A program made the position numbers and the translations under genes. A model generated the notes under the pieces. It was given only the letters and a program-made list of their open reading frames with translations. It had not been told where the DNA came from and ran no database searches. From Synechococcus sp. A18-25c (lineage in GTDB: Bacteria > Cyanobacteriota > Cyanobacteriia > PCC-6307 > Cyanobiaceae): a stretch of DNA of 64,000 nucleotides. The stretch spans positions 248,001-312,000 of the forward strand of contig NZ_CP047957.1 in assembly GCF_014280035.1 (NCBI RefSeq), read 5' to 3'. Below are positions 8,280-17,713 of the stretch, piece after piece (position 1 is the stretch's first letter; every line of letters begins with the position of its first letter).

Positions 8280-10457
8280 TCACGTCACAGAGTTGATGGC
8301 ATCCATGGCCACCGCGGCAATGGCCTGATCGCTCGCCTTCGGCAGCTGCACGTATTTGCCGCCCGCTGCTTCGGCAAGGTCTTTGCCCATACCACTGCCA
8401 ATGAATTTGCGCTCGGTGTCGATCACCAGCAGCTTGATTCCGAGCATGCGGTAGCGGCTGGCGACATCCAGCACCTCCTGCTTGAGGTCGGGCTTGTCCT
8501 CGCCCTCCAGTTCGGGTTGTCCTAAGGAGGTGCTGAGGGGCACATTGCCGCGTCCGTCGGTGATGGCGACCACAACCACCTGACCCAGATCACCGGTGGC
8601 GAGCGCATTGGCGCCGACCCGGGCCGCCTGGGTGAGACCGTGGGCCAGCGGTGAACCGCCCCCACAGGGCATCGACTCCAGCCGTCGGCGGGCTGCGGTG
8701 ATTGAGCGTGTTGGCGGCAGCAGCACCTCAGCCTGATCGCCGCGGAAGGGGATCAGAGCCACTTCATCGCGATTTTCGTAGGCCTCCGTTAACAGACGGA
8801 TGACCGCCCCCTTGGCGCTTTGCATTCGGTTCAGTGCCATCGAGCCACTGGCATCTACCAGAAAGATCACCAGCGCTCCAGCCTGACGCTGCAGAAGCTT
8901 GGCCCGCAGATCGGCTTCCTCGACAATCACGGTGCGGTCCGGTTGCCGTTCGCGTCTCGCCTTCTGATAAGGCGCTGCAGCACGAAGGGTGGCGTCGACA
9001 GCGATCCGACGCACCGGGCCGCGGGGCAGCATCGGCTTCACATAGCGGCCGCGGCTGTCGCTGAGCACAACGGAACGGCTGCCGCTGTTGCCGCTTTTGC
9101 TCTTGGCGGCGTTGAACAGCAGCAGGTCGGAGTCGATAGCAACGGCTTCGGGATCGAGCATGAATTCCTCAGGCACTGCCGGTGGTGCCTGGTCTTCATC
9201 CGAGTCGTCGTCGTTGTCGTCGTCGTCAGGGTTGTCGTCGCTGTTGTCTTCAGGTTGATCGTCCTGGTCCTGGTCAGACCCTTCCGGCGGGGGTGGCTGG
9301 TCCTCCGTGTTCTGTTCGCCGGCGTCCGGTGGCGGTGGTGGCGTCTCGTCTTGGGGCGGCTCCGGCGGCGGCGGCGGCTCCATCTGCTGATCCGGGGGCG
9401 GCAGCTGTGACGCCCTTGGTGCGATCACCAGGGCCACCGCCACCTGCAGATCCTCGGCGTCAACTTGATCCCGACCGCTTAGCGCGGCGTGGGCCTTGGC
9501 CACGCGCACGGCGTAGAGCTCGGAGCGATGCCCTTCAACACCGCCGCGGATCGCTTCGGTGACCAGATATTCAATTTGCTCACGGCTGATCGAGACATCC
9601 GGCAGCCATTGGCGGGCCAGCAGCAGCTGGGTGGCGAGTGCGTCGGTGTCCTCCTTCCAGCGTTCCGCAAAACTGCGGCTGCACTGGCCATGACTCAGTA
9701 CAGCGTTGGTGATCTCCACACGCTGTTCGGTGCTCACCAGCTGATCGGCCGACAGGGCGATGGCAAAGCGGTCCAGCAGGTGATCGCGGACGTTGCCTTC
9801 CTCGGGGTTGTAGGTCGCGATCAGCAGTGGTCTGCAGGGATGGCTGAGGCTCAAACCTTCCCGTTCCACCTGGTTCTCGCCTGCTCCAACGGCTGCGAGC
9901 AGCAGGTTCACGATTCCGTCGTCCAGCAAGTTCAGCTCGTCGACGTAGAGCACCCCTCGGTGAGCTTCCGCCAGTAGGCCTGGCTGGAACACGGGGCTGC
10001 CGCTCGCCAACGATGCCGTCACATCGACGGCTCCGACGAGACGATCTTCCGTGATGCCAAGGGGGACCTGGACAAAAGGAGCGGGAATCACCGCGGATGG
10101 TGGTTCAGCACTGAGCTTGTCCCTGAGGCCGCTTCCCCATTCTTCCGGCCGTTTCGGATCCAAATTGCGTCCCGGTCCAATTGGCACCGGGGCATGGGCT
10201 GGGTCAAGAATTTCAATGGGTGGGAGTAAGGCATGCAGCCCCCTTGCGAGCACCGATTTGCCGGTGCCTCGGCCTCCGGCGATGATCACTCCTCCAAGCC
10301 CTGGATCCACAGCAGCCAGCATCAGGGCGAGCTTCAGCGTTCCATGGCCGGTGATCGCCGCCAACGGAAAGGCGCGGTTGGCTTGATCCATCGCTGCTGT
10401 GCTTGCCACGCCGCTGGCGACCCCTCCACCTGAAACCATGAACGTTTGCCGGCCCAT
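8280..10457 (-). CDS. chlD: Magnesium chelatase subunit D
   Basis: A 725-residue subunit of the ATP-dependent enzyme that inserts Mg into protoporphyrin IX, the first committed chlorophyll step. An AAA+ module comes first (Walker A-like [14 protein letters not shown] at about 61; [12 protein letters not shown]), then an acidic, proline-rich linker (about 375-440), then a von Willebrand A domain with the MIDAS motif DASGSMA at about 535. The frame stays open to 10988, but that extension covers folK on the other strand. The ATG at 10457 gives the usual ChlD length. Confidence 0.96.
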   Translation of the reverse strand: MGRQTFMVSGGGVASGVASTAAMDQANRAFPLAAITGHGTLKLALMLAAVDPGLGGVIIAGGRGTGKSVLARGLHALLPPIEILDPAHAPVPIGPGRNLDPKRPEEWGSGLRDKLSAEPPSAVIPAPFVQVPLGITEDRLVGAVDVTASLASGSPVFQPGLLAEAHRGVLYVDELNLLDDGIVNLLLAAVGAGENQVEREGLSLSHPCRPLLIATYNPEEGNVRDHLLDRFAIALSADQLVSTEQRVEITNAVLSHGQCSRSFAERWKEDTDALATQLLLARQWLPDVSISREQIEYLVTEAIRGGVEGHRSELYAVRVAKAHAALSGRDQVDAEDLQVAVALVIAPRASQLPPPDQQMEPPPPPEPPQDETPPPPPDAGEQNTEDQPPPPEGSDQDQDDQPEDNSDDNPDDDDNDDDSDEDQAPPAVPEEFMLDPEAVAIDSDLLLFNAAKSKSGNSGSRSVVLSDSRGRYVKPMLPRGPVRRIAVDATLRAAAPYQKARRERQPDRTVIVEEADLRAKLLQRQAGALVIFLVDASGSMALNRMQSAKGAVIRLLTEAYENRDEVALIPFRGDQAEVLLPPTRSITAARRRLESMPCGGGSPLAHGLTQAARVGANALATGDLGQVVVVAITDGRGNVPLSTSLGQPELEGEDKPDLKQEVLDVASRYRMLGIKLLVIDTERKFIGSGMGKDLAEAAGGKYVQLPKASDQAIAAVAMDAINSVT

Positions 10458-10460
10458 CGC

Positions 10461-10970
10461 GTGAGCGCCAGTCTCGCTGATCAAGCTTGTTCTTTGGCAG
10501 TGGCGTTGGGGGCCAATCGTCCGAGTGTTGCGGGTAGCCCTCGACAGACGCTGATCCACGTGCGTCCGGAGCTCGAAGCGTTGATGTGCGACTGGACTCA
10601 GACCAGCCCGATTCGCCTCAGCTGCTCCTGGTCGCCCCTGCTGGAAACACTTCCGGAAGGAGGGCCGCCTGGTCAGCCGATGTTTTGCAACGCTGTGCTC
10701 TTGATCCGCGGTGTGCCAGGCACTCCAGGTTTGGAGGCGGCACTGGCGTTGCTGGATCGTCTCCAAGTGTTGGAGGCGAAGTACGGCCGTGATCGCGACC
10801 GGGAAGAGCGTTGGGGGCCCCGGTCGCTTGATCTGGATCTGCTCTTCTGGGGCGATTGGCGGTTGGAGCATCCTCGACTGGTGTTGCCGCATCCACGCCT
10901 GCATCTCCGCTCGTTTGTGATGGAACCCCTGCTCGCGGCCATGCAGCGATCCACGCCCTGGCGCTCCTGA
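10461..10970 (+). CDS. folK: 2-amino-4-hydroxy-6-hydroxymethyldihydropteridine pyrophosphokinase (HPPK)
   Basis: A 169-residue enzyme of folate synthesis that transfers pyrophosphate from ATP to the hydroxymethyl pterin. Family motifs are [18 protein letters not shown] at the N-terminus, the FCNAV segment, and the HPPK signature [16 protein letters not shown], with [15 protein letters not shown] near the end. A GTG at 10461 is the likely start; a TTG at 10446 is the alternative. It starts only 3 nt from the chlD start on the other strand, so each promoter would lie within the opposite gene or very near it. It is convergent with the ABC exporter gene. Confidence 0.93.
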   Translation: MSASLADQACSLAVALGANRPSVAGSPRQTLIHVRPELEALMCDWTQTSPIRLSCSWSPLLETLPEGGPPGQPMFCNAVLLIRGVPGTPGLEAALALLDRLQVLEAKYGRDRDREERWGPRSLDLDLLFWGDWRLEHPRLVLPHPRLHLRSFVMEPLLAAMQRSTPWRS

Positions 10971-10971
10971 A

Positions 10972-12705
10972 TCAGCTCTCAGATGCAACGGTTCCGAGGT
11001 CGATCACGACATCGGCCAGGCGCAACAACTCAGGGTCGTGGCTGCTCAGCAGCACCAGCCGCTGCCTGGACCGTTCCTGAATCACCTCGCGCACCTGGAC
11101 TGCGGCGAGGGCATCTAGAAACGCTGTCGGTTCATCCAGCACGTCCACCGGCCGGTCCCGTAGCCAGGCGCGCAACAGTCCGAGTCGGTGAATCTCGCCC
11201 CCAGAAAAGGGGCTCTGGGCCAAAGCCATGGGGGCATCCAGGCCGTCCGGACGATCCAGTAAGTGCTGCAATCCCAGGCGGTGCAGCCAGCTTGCGATCG
11301 TGGCGTCCGGCAGGTCGTGGCCCAGGAGAAGGTTGTCGCGCAAGCTGGCTTCAAACAACGCTGCATGCTGGGGCGCGCAGGCCATCAATGCATGCAGTTG
11401 CCTGGCGCCCGCTGATCCTGAGAGCTGCCAGCGCTCGCCGCTGCAGGTGATTGTCCAGGCACTGTGTTCTTCCTCCTGCAACCCGCTGATCTGATCCAGA
11501 AGGGTGGTCTTGCCGCAACCTGAGGGCCCTGTTACTGCGACCAGCTGGTTGGGGAGCAGGCGCAGGCTGAGGGTTCGGCTGCCGCACGTTGATGTGCTGC
11601 ACCAGTCCAGCTGCGTCCAACGGTTGCGGTCCAGTGTTGTCAGTGCAGGACCGTCCAAAATCATGCCTTTGCTCTGCTCAGGGCCTGGGCGCAGTTGCTC
11701 TCGGCGCAAGCAGAGGGCTTCATAGCCGGGGAGGTTGCCCAGGCACAGGCGCCGGGCCTGGACAACACCACTGAGTGAGGATCCGGCTCGGTATGCGAGC
11801 ACCAGGGTGGTGGTGAGTACCTCAGGGGTCAGGGCGTCACCTTGCAGGAGCAGCCAGAGGCTGGCGATCGCCACTACGAGCGTGTCGCGCCAGGCGTTGT
11901 AGCCCGCGCGGCGGCGCACCCGTTCGCGCAGCAGCCAGCGCCCTTTGGATGTTTCCTGGGCAAACCGATCCAGGAGCCAGTGTTCGGCTGCCGCTGCTCG
12001 AACAGCCTTGAGACCATGCAGGCCATCGCCCACGGTGCGCTGCAGTGCCGCATTCAGGCGGCTCTGGATGCGACCCAGACTCCAGCTTCCGGACCGCTGC
12101 AAGAGTGCGGCAATGGCGGTGGCCATCAGGGCCAGCAGCAGCGGCCAGGCGGCGGTTCGTCCCACCAGCAGCACGCTGGCCAGATAGATCACCATCGCCA
12201 GTAGAGCCTGAAGCATGCGCACCGCCTGGTCCATCCCGAGCGCGGTGCGGTTGATGTCGGCCATGAGCAACGCCAGCAAATCACCGCGGCCGAGTTGATC
12301 CAGCTGGTTCGACGATGCTGAGAACACCTGTTGCAGCAGTTGCTGACGCAGGCGATCCGTGAAACCGGAGCGCAGGCGTTCCCGGCTCACAGCCACGCGT
12401 CCCTGGATCAGTCCACGCAGGAGGATCAAAGCCACCAGCAGGGCAAGGCTTGCGGTCAGCGGCAAGCTGACGTTCAGCTCCCGGATCGCGTTGGCGTTGG
12501 ATCCATTGCCAAGCAGCAACGTGATGGCCAGACCCAGCCCTGCGATGTCCAGCACACTGCTGACCGCACTCAATCCGGCCAGGCGGCTCAGATGCCCCCA
12601 TCCGGCTTCTTGGGCCAGCGCCTTAAGCAGCTGAAGCTGTCGCCGCCGGGGCAGCACGGTGGGGGCAGCTGTTGGGGTAGCGGTGGTTCGCGCGTGATCG
12701 TGCAA
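10972..12705 (-). CDS. ABC exporter with fused membrane and ATPase domains
   Basis: A protein of about 577 residues with an N-terminal membrane domain of roughly five or six helices and a C-terminal ATPase: Walker [19 protein letters not shown], signature [18 protein letters not shown] and Walker [14 protein letters not shown], then [12 protein letters not shown]. The signature lacks the canonical Q after SGGE. The substrate is unknown. The start is not secure: a TTG at 12705 and a GTG at 12657 are both possible, and there is no ATG nearby. The longer open frame to 12921 overlaps the NUDIX gene and is rejected. Confidence 0.85.
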   Translation of the reverse strand: MHDHARTTATPTAAPTVLPRRRQLQLLKALAQEAGWGHLSRLAGLSAVSSVLDIAGLGLAITLLLGNGSNANAIRELNVSLPLTASLALLVALILLRGLIQGRVAVSRERLRSGFTDRLRQQLLQQVFSASSNQLDQLGRGDLLALLMADINRTALGMDQAVRMLQALLAMVIYLASVLLVGRTAAWPLLLALMATAIAALLQRSGSWSLGRIQSRLNAALQRTVGDGLHGLKAVRAAAAEHWLLDRFAQETSKGRWLLRERVRRRAGYNAWRDTLVVAIASLWLLLQGDALTPEVLTTTLVLAYRAGSSLSGVVQARRLCLGNLPGYEALCLRREQLRPGPEQSKGMILDGPALTTLDRNRWTQLDWCSTSTCGSRTLSLRLLPNQLVAVTGPSGCGKTTLLDQISGLQEEEHSAWTITCSGERWQLSGSAGARQLHALMACAPQHAALFEASLRDNLLLGHDLPDATIASWLHRLGLQHLLDRPDGLDAPMALAQSPFSGGEIHRLGLLRAWLRDRPVDVLDEPTAFLDALAAVQVREVIQERSRQRLVLLSSHDPELLRLADVVIDLGTVASES

Positions 12706-12756
12706 GGACAGACAGCCCGGCCGGTGATGTGCTGACGATCCTGCCGCGCAACCGCC

Positions 12757-13344
12757 ATGCTGGTGCCCGCTTTGCTCTCTCTCATGGCACCACTGCCGGC
12801 CCCGGAGCCCTATGAGCTTCTGGAGACCATCGAAGCTCTGGATGCCCGCAAGGTGCGCTTTGAGCGCAATCGCATCAAGTTGCCGATGGGCGTAGAGGGC
12901 ATCTTCGGGATCATCCGCCATCCCGGTGCATCACTCGCTGTGCCGATCACCAATGACGGACAGGTGGTGGTGCTGCGTCAGTATCGCTTCGCCGTTCAGG
13001 CGCGTTTGCTGGAATTCCCAGCAGGCACCCTGGAGGAGGGGGAAGACCCGCTGGAGTCCATGCAGCGGGAACTCGGGGAAGAGGCCGGCTACAGCGCGGC
13101 CCGTTGGGATGCCCTCGGACCGATGCTTCCCTGTCCTGGGTATTCCGATGAGGTGATCCATTGCTTCCTCGCCAGGGATCTCACGGCCTTAGAGAACCCT
13201 CCTGCAGGCGATGACGATGAAGACCTGGAGGTCGTGCTTATGCATCCAGCGGAGCTGGATGCCCGACTGGCCTCCGGAGAAGAGTGGCTGGATGGCAAGA
13301 GCGTCACCGCCTGGTATCGCGCCAAACAACTGCTCAATCTCTGA
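12757..13344 (+). CDS. NUDIX hydrolase, ADP-ribose pyrophosphatase type
   Basis: A 195-residue NUDIX protein. The NUDIX box reads GTLEEGEDPLESMQRELG followed by EEAGY, with all catalytic Glu residues in place. The upstream VVVLRQYRFAVQARLLEFPAG is typical of ADP-ribose pyrophosphatases (NudF/YqkG-like), which clear ADP-ribose in the cytoplasm. The start may be the ATG at 12757 or that at 12784. It precedes the photolyase gene by 14 nt and is probably co-transcribed with it. Confidence 0.9.
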   Translation: MLVPALLSLMAPLPAPEPYELLETIEALDARKVRFERNRIKLPMGVEGIFGIIRHPGASLAVPITNDGQVVVLRQYRFAVQARLLEFPAGTLEEGEDPLESMQRELGEEAGYSAARWDALGPMLPCPGYSDEVIHCFLARDLTALENPPAGDDDEDLEVVLMHPAELDARLASGEEWLDGKSVTAWYRAKQLLNL

Positions 13345-13358
13345 TCAAGACCACGTCG

Positions 13359-14837
13359 ATGACCGCTTCTCGCACGCTCTTCTGGCACCGCCGCGATCTT
13401 CGCCTGGCGGACAACACAGGACTTCAAGCAGCTGCAGCCCTTGGGCCTGCGGTCACCGGGGTGTATGTGCTGGACCCCGCCATCCTCAGTCCTCCCCCTC
13501 AGCTGCCGCCGATGGCACCGGCGCGTCTGTGGTTTCTGGTGGAGAGCTTGATGGAACTGCAGCAACGTTGGCAGGAGGCTGGCAGTCGTCTGCTGGTGGT
13601 GGCTGGGGATCCGGTACAGCGCTTGCCGCAGCTGGCATCGCTTCTGGAGGCCGCGGCGGTGGTTTGGAGCCGAGATGTGGAGCCCTATGCGCGTGAGCGC
13701 GACCGTCAGGTGGCGCGGGCCCTGCAGGCCTCCGGCCACAAGGTGCTGGTCGATTGGGATCAGCTGCTGGTGGCTCCGGAGCTGCTCAAGACCGGAGGCG
13801 GTGATCCCTACCGCGTGTATGGCCCCTTCTTGCGCAACTGGCGGGGACAGGTGGAGCGCAGCAATCCCTGCACCGTCGATGCTCCGACGGGGCTGATCGA
13901 TTTAGATGCTGGCTGTCTTGACGCGTTGCAGACGCCTGAGGGTGAGCTTGGTCGCCTTTGTGCTGAAGGGCAGCGAGAACTGGAGCAGCTCCGCTCCTGC
14001 CATGGCTTCCAGGGTGCAGATCTCTGCCCTTGCCGTCCCGGTGAAGCCGCAGCATCGGAGCAGTTGGCTGTTTTTGTCGCTGGTCCGCTCCTGGGTTACG
14101 AGCCGGATCGCAATTTCCCCGGGATGCCCGGCACGTCGTTTCTGAGTGCTGCCTTGAGTGTGGGCACCGTTAGTCCTCGTCAGGCTTGGTGCGCTGCGCA
14201 GGAGATGAAGGGCGTTGCGCGCAGTGATGAGCAGCGTCAGGCCATCACGGTGTGGGAACAAGAGTTGGGTTGGCGCGAGTTCTACCAGCAGGCGCTGTTT
14301 CACTTTCCCGAATTGGCGGATGGGCCCTATCGGGAGCAATGGCGTCGCTTCCCCTGGGACAACAACGAGGACTGGTTTGATTTCTGGAAGGACGGTCAGA
14401 CCGGCATGCCGATCATTGATGCGGCAATGCGTCAGCTCAACCAGACCGGCTGGATGCACAATCGCTGCCGCATGATCGTGGCCTCCTTTCTGGTCAAAGA
14501 CCTGATCTGCGACTGGCGCTGGGGAGAGCGCGCCTTCATGGAACTGGAGGTGGATGGTGACCTGGCAGCGAACAATGGTGGCTGGCAGTGGAGCGCCAGC
14601 AGCGGCATGGATCCCAAACCTCTGCGCATTTTCAACCCCGCGACGCAGTCATCGAAGTTTGATGCGGATGGTGAGTACATCCGGCGTTGGTTGCCGGAGC
14701 TTCGCCATGTGAACACCAAGGATCTGCTCAGCGGTGACATCGGCGCTCTGGAACGTCGCGGTTACCCCGAACCGCTGATCGATCACAAGAAACAGCAGGC
14801 CCGCTTTAAAGCCCTCTACGCCACGATCCGATCGTGA
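13359..14837 (+). CDS. phrA: Class I deoxyribodipyrimidine (CPD) photolyase
   Basis: A 492-residue flavoprotein that repairs UV-induced pyrimidine dimers with blue light. The N-terminal antenna domain starts MTASRTLFWHRRDLRLADNT. The FAD-binding domain shows ELGWREFYQQALFHFP, MPIIDAAMRQLNQTGWMHN and NGGWQWSASSGMDPKPLRIF. The sequence VYGPFLRNW in the linker and the overall length fit class I CPD photolyases. The ATG at 13359 is chosen because the antenna domain begins there. A second, split photolyase-like pair lies 2.4 kb away. Confidence 0.94.
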   Translation: MTASRTLFWHRRDLRLADNTGLQAAAALGPAVTGVYVLDPAILSPPPQLPPMAPARLWFLVESLMELQQRWQEAGSRLLVVAGDPVQRLPQLASLLEAAAVVWSRDVEPYARERDRQVARALQASGHKVLVDWDQLLVAPELLKTGGGDPYRVYGPFLRNWRGQVERSNPCTVDAPTGLIDLDAGCLDALQTPEGELGRLCAEGQRELEQLRSCHGFQGADLCPCRPGEAAASEQLAVFVAGPLLGYEPDRNFPGMPGTSFLSAALSVGTVSPRQAWCAAQEMKGVARSDEQRQAITVWEQELGWREFYQQALFHFPELADGPYREQWRRFPWDNNEDWFDFWKDGQTGMPIIDAAMRQLNQTGWMHNRCRMIVASFLVKDLICDWRWGERAFMELEVDGDLAANNGGWQWSASSGMDPKPLRIFNPATQSSKFDADGEYIRRWLPELRHVNTKDLLSGDIGALERRGYPEPLIDHKKQQARFKALYATIRS

Positions 14838-14840
14838 TGC

Positions 14841-16064
14841 TCAGGCAGCGATCCGGCAGGCCTGATTGCTGGTGGTGGGACTCTGCTTCAGCAGGCTGCG
14901 CAGAACGGAGATCACGCGGTTCTGCTGGTCTTCAGACAGTTCGGGAAAGATTGGCAGGCTCAGCACTTCACTGCAGAGCTGTTCGGTCACTGGGAAACTT
15001 CCGGCCGTGAGATTCAAACCTGCATAAGCCGGTTGCCGGTGAATCGGAATCGGGTAATAGATGATCGTGTTCACCCCCTGCTCCTGGAGGCTCTGTTTCA
15101 GCCAGTCCCGGCAACGGCTGCTGGGAAGACCGAACTCACTGGGTGTGTCGCTGCATTGACCAGCGCAAAGGGTTTGCCCGTCCGGACAAAGGCTCACGCG
15201 CACCACGAATTGGTTCCAGCCATGGCCGCAGCCTTCCGCTGGGTCCGGCAGCTGCAGTCCATCGAGATCAGCAAGTGCTTCGTGGTAACGCGCTGCGATG
15301 GCTGAGCGTTTGGAGACCCATGCATTCAAGCGCGGCAACTTCACGTTCAGCACGGCGGCCTGCAGCGCATCGAGGCGGCTGTTGTAGCCGAGCTCGGTAT
15401 GCAGATAGCGGCGTGGCATGCCGTGCACCGCCAGCTCTCGCATGCTCTGGGCGATGGCAGCGTCGTGACAGGTCACAGCGCCGCCATCACCGGCAGCGCC
15501 GAGGTTTTTGGTGGGAAAGAAGCTGAAGCAACCCACATCTCCCCAGCTGCCGACGGGGCGCTGATCCCACGATGCACCGGTGGCCTGGGCGCAATCCTCC
15601 ACGACTTTCAGATGGTGTTTCTGCGCAATGGCCGTCAGACGCGTCATGTCCACCGGACGTCCGAACAGATGCACGGGGATCAGCACTTTCGTTGCTGATG
15701 TGATGGCTGATTCAATCAGCTCCAGATCAATCAAATAGGTACTCGGGTCTACATCCACAAACACCGGAGTAGCCCCCACCGCACTGATCGCCTCGGCGGT
15801 GGCAAAGAAGCTGAAGGAGGCGGTAATCACCTCATCGCCAGGTCCAATACCCAGACCTCTGAGGGCCAGAATCAGCGCGTCGGTGCCGCTGTTGCAGCCC
15901 ACGGCATGGGGCGTGCCCACAGCCGCGGCGAAAGCGGTTTCAAACGATTGGATGTCGGGGCCACCGATGTACTGGCCGCTGTGCAGCACCCGCAGCACGG
16001 CTTCATCGAGTTCCGGTCCCAGATCGGCAAGTTGCTGGCTGAGACTGAAGGGAGGCACCTGCAT
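14841..16064 (-). CDS. DegT/DnrJ/EryC1/StrS family sugar aminotransferase
   Basis: A 407-residue PLP-dependent aminotransferase. The PLP lysine is Lys186 in CFSFFPTKNLGAAGDGGA. Other family blocks are GCNSGTDALILALRGL, VEDCAQATGA and YYPIPIHRQPAY. Such enzymes aminate keto-sugar nucleotides for surface polysaccharides. Odd: between about residues 291 and 320 there is an insert with four cysteines (293, 300, 304, 318) that is not usual in the family. It shares a strand with the upstream redoxin gene, 9 nt away. Confidence 0.92.
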   Translation of the reverse strand: MQVPPFSLSQQLADLGPELDEAVLRVLHSGQYIGGPDIQSFETAFAAAVGTPHAVGCNSGTDALILALRGLGIGPGDEVITASFSFFATAEAISAVGATPVFVDVDPSTYLIDLELIESAITSATKVLIPVHLFGRPVDMTRLTAIAQKHHLKVVEDCAQATGASWDQRPVGSWGDVGCFSFFPTKNLGAAGDGGAVTCHDAAIAQSMRELAVHGMPRRYLHTELGYNSRLDALQAAVLNVKLPRLNAWVSKRSAIAARYHEALADLDGLQLPDPAEGCGHGWNQFVVRVSLCPDGQTLCAGQCSDTPSEFGLPSSRCRDWLKQSLQEQGVNTIIYYPIPIHRQPAYAGLNLTAGSFPVTEQLCSEVLSLPIFPELSEDQQNRVISVLRSLLKQSPTTSNQACRIAA

Positions 16065-16073
16065 GTGGGCACC

Positions 16074-16691
16074 TTAAGCCGGTGTCCCGAACCACGGGGG
16101 TTCCTGTCCTGGATGCCACTTGATGTTGCAGCCGATGGAGGGCTGCTGAACTTCACTGACGGCCTCTCCTTTCAGGACGGCATCGAGGGCGGCTCGCAGA
16201 TCGCGACCATCCAGGGGAACCTCGTTGCCAGGACGACTGCCATCGAGTTGGCCGCGATAGCGAAGGGTCTGACGGTTGCTGAGGTCGGGGGCGAACAGAA
16301 AAAACTCAGGTGTGCAAGCGCCCCGGAGTTCCTTGGCCAGGGTCTGCTGCTCATCCAGTAGGTAAGGGAACGTCCAATGGTGTCGCATGGCTTGCTGACG
16401 TAGACCCTCAGGGCCGTCCTGGGGGTGTGTGTTGATGCTGTTGCTGGCGATGCCGAGCAGTGTCACCGCGCTGCCGAAGTCGCGTTCGAGCCGGCTCAGT
16501 TCTGGTTCCACGTGCTTCACAAAGGGGCAGTGGGCGCAGAGGAGCATGAACAGCACGGGCCTTGATGGCAGTGCCACGTGGCTCAATGTTTCTGGCGACG
16601 ATCCACCTGAAAGGCAGCCGCTCACCCGGGTCAACTGGAACGCCGGCAGAGCCGTGCCAAGCGGAAGCATCGTGGAGGGAGTGAGAGCCAT
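16074..16691 (-). CDS. Thioredoxin-fold redoxin (AhpC/TSA-like)
   Basis: A 205-residue protein with a thioredoxin fold. It has a CXXC active site in MLLCAHCPFVKHVEPELSRL (about residues 51-54), followed by LGIASNSINTHPQDGPEGLR and LLDEQQTLAKELRGACTPEF. That layout matches the family of thioredoxin-like proteins with a C(N/A)HCP motif. It is probably a cytoplasmic thiol reductase or peroxidase; the substrate is unknown. The gene lies just upstream of the DegT aminotransferase. Confidence 0.88.
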   Translation of the reverse strand: MALTPSTMLPLGTALPAFQLTRVSGCLSGGSSPETLSHVALPSRPVLFMLLCAHCPFVKHVEPELSRLERDFGSAVTLLGIASNSINTHPQDGPEGLRQQAMRHHWTFPYLLDEQQTLAKELRGACTPEFFLFAPDLSNRQTLRYRGQLDGSRPGNEVPLDGRDLRAALDAVLKGEAVSEVQQPSIGCNIKWHPGQEPPWFGTPA

Positions 16692-16784
16692 GACACCCAG
16701 CTGAGAATTGCTGCATTGGTGGTCATCCTCCGCCAGACTCCGCCTCAGCGGGTCAGTGTTCGCGTGCGCAGGCGTGCTCTGGTG

Positions 16785-17282
16785 ATGGGACTCCCAGGCC
16801 TGACCATGGTTCTGGTGCTGGTGGGCTGTTCAGCCAGGACTGGTCCCAGTTGGAAGGTGTTCCCGCTCTCCAGACGAAGTCCCCATGACGGCCTGGCAGT
16901 GGTCAGTCAGCCCGACGGCTTTGGACTTCATCTTTTTCTGGAGACAGATACCAGCGATCCGGAGCGATGCGAACCCCGCTGGTTCCCAGACGCCGCCCGG
17001 CTGTTCAACGGCAATGGCACAGCTCCATTCAGTGCTGGCTTGGCCCCTCGAGACGAATTCTTCGCAGTGGTGCGCCGCGAGGACGTGCTCGCGGCGCTGC
17101 GGACTGAATTAAAAGCGCTTTGTGAGCAACGGGCCCCGCAAGCCCTTTGGCAGTGGACTGATCCTCCGACCCAGGCCTCCGAAGTGATTCCGGTGCTGTT
17201 GCCGGCCTACGAGGGCGAAGATTTGCTTACCGATCCGGCCGAGGAACAGCAACGTGAAGAGGCGTTGCTGAGGGAGGGTTAG
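16785..17282 (+). CDS. Hypothetical lipoprotein
   Basis: I do not recognise this protein. From the ATG at 16785 it has 165 residues with a signal peptide and lipobox (MVLVLVGC, Cys about residue 15), so it is likely anchored to a membrane outside the cytoplasm. The remainder is soluble, with LRTELKALCEQRAPQ and a Glu-rich C-terminus. In-frame TTG and GTG codons upstream (16716 and 16719) would add a basic N-terminus. It is convergent with the 143-residue photolyase-like gene and overlaps it by 4 nt. Confidence 0.7.
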   Translation: MGLPGLTMVLVLVGCSARTGPSWKVFPLSRRSPHDGLAVVSQPDGFGLHLFLETDTSDPERCEPRWFPDAARLFNGNGTAPFSAGLAPRDEFFAVVRREDVLAALRTELKALCEQRAPQALWQWTDPPTQASEVIPVLLPAYEGEDLLTDPAEEQQREEALLREG

Positions 17283-17710
17283 AACCCTTCCCAGACCACC
17301 GGCTCCGCTTCACGCCAGTAGCGACTGAACCTGCCGAGGCGCGGAGGCCTTGGAAGTTGCACGAAGGGTTCTGGTTCCAGGAGGTCCAGGTCGATCTGCC
17401 CATCAATCGCAGCGGCAATGCGTTCCAGGCGCGGATCCACCGGCAGGCTGCTGATCACACCGTCGGCGTTGTGGCGTTTGGCGAATGCGATCACCTCTTC
17501 GGCGACGTCGCCTTTGCGCAACGTGAGTGGAAGGTCAAGGGCGCTCTCGTAGAGAAAACCAAGGCGCTTGCGACTGATGCTGGCTGTACGGATCCAGTGG
17601 GAGTCGAACACGAACAGCGCCGGAGCGACCGGGTGGGCCATCAGAGCGGGATTGCTGGGGCCCAGAGCTTCCTCATGCACCCAGAGAATCGGTTGTTGAA
17701 AGGTCATCAC
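17279..17710 (-). CDS. Photolyase/cryptochrome N-terminal-like alpha/beta domain protein
   Basis: A 143-residue stand-alone protein whose fold clues (ILWVHEEALGPSNPAL, APALFVFDSHWI, AFAKRHNADGVISSLP, PRLERIAAAIDG) resemble the antenna-binding Rossmann-like N-terminal domain of photolyases without the FAD domain. It starts 3 nt after the stop of the FAD-domain gene 17714-18646, so the two are one operon with the domains encoded in reverse order. It may pair with that protein in trans. The match is by sequence pattern only. Confidence 0.65.
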   Translation of the reverse strand: MMTFQQPILWVHEEALGPSNPALMAHPVAPALFVFDSHWIRTASISRKRLGFLYESALDLPLTLRKGDVAEEVIAFAKRHNADGVISSLPVDPRLERIAAAIDGQIDLDLLEPEPFVQLPRPPRLGRFSRYWREAEPVVWEGF

Positions 17711-17713
17711 GGG

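Noticed and set aside
10458-10988. N-terminal extension of ChlD to 902 residues
   Set aside because: The extra 177 residues lack chelatase similarity and lie antisense to folK, which has a clear HPPK signature.
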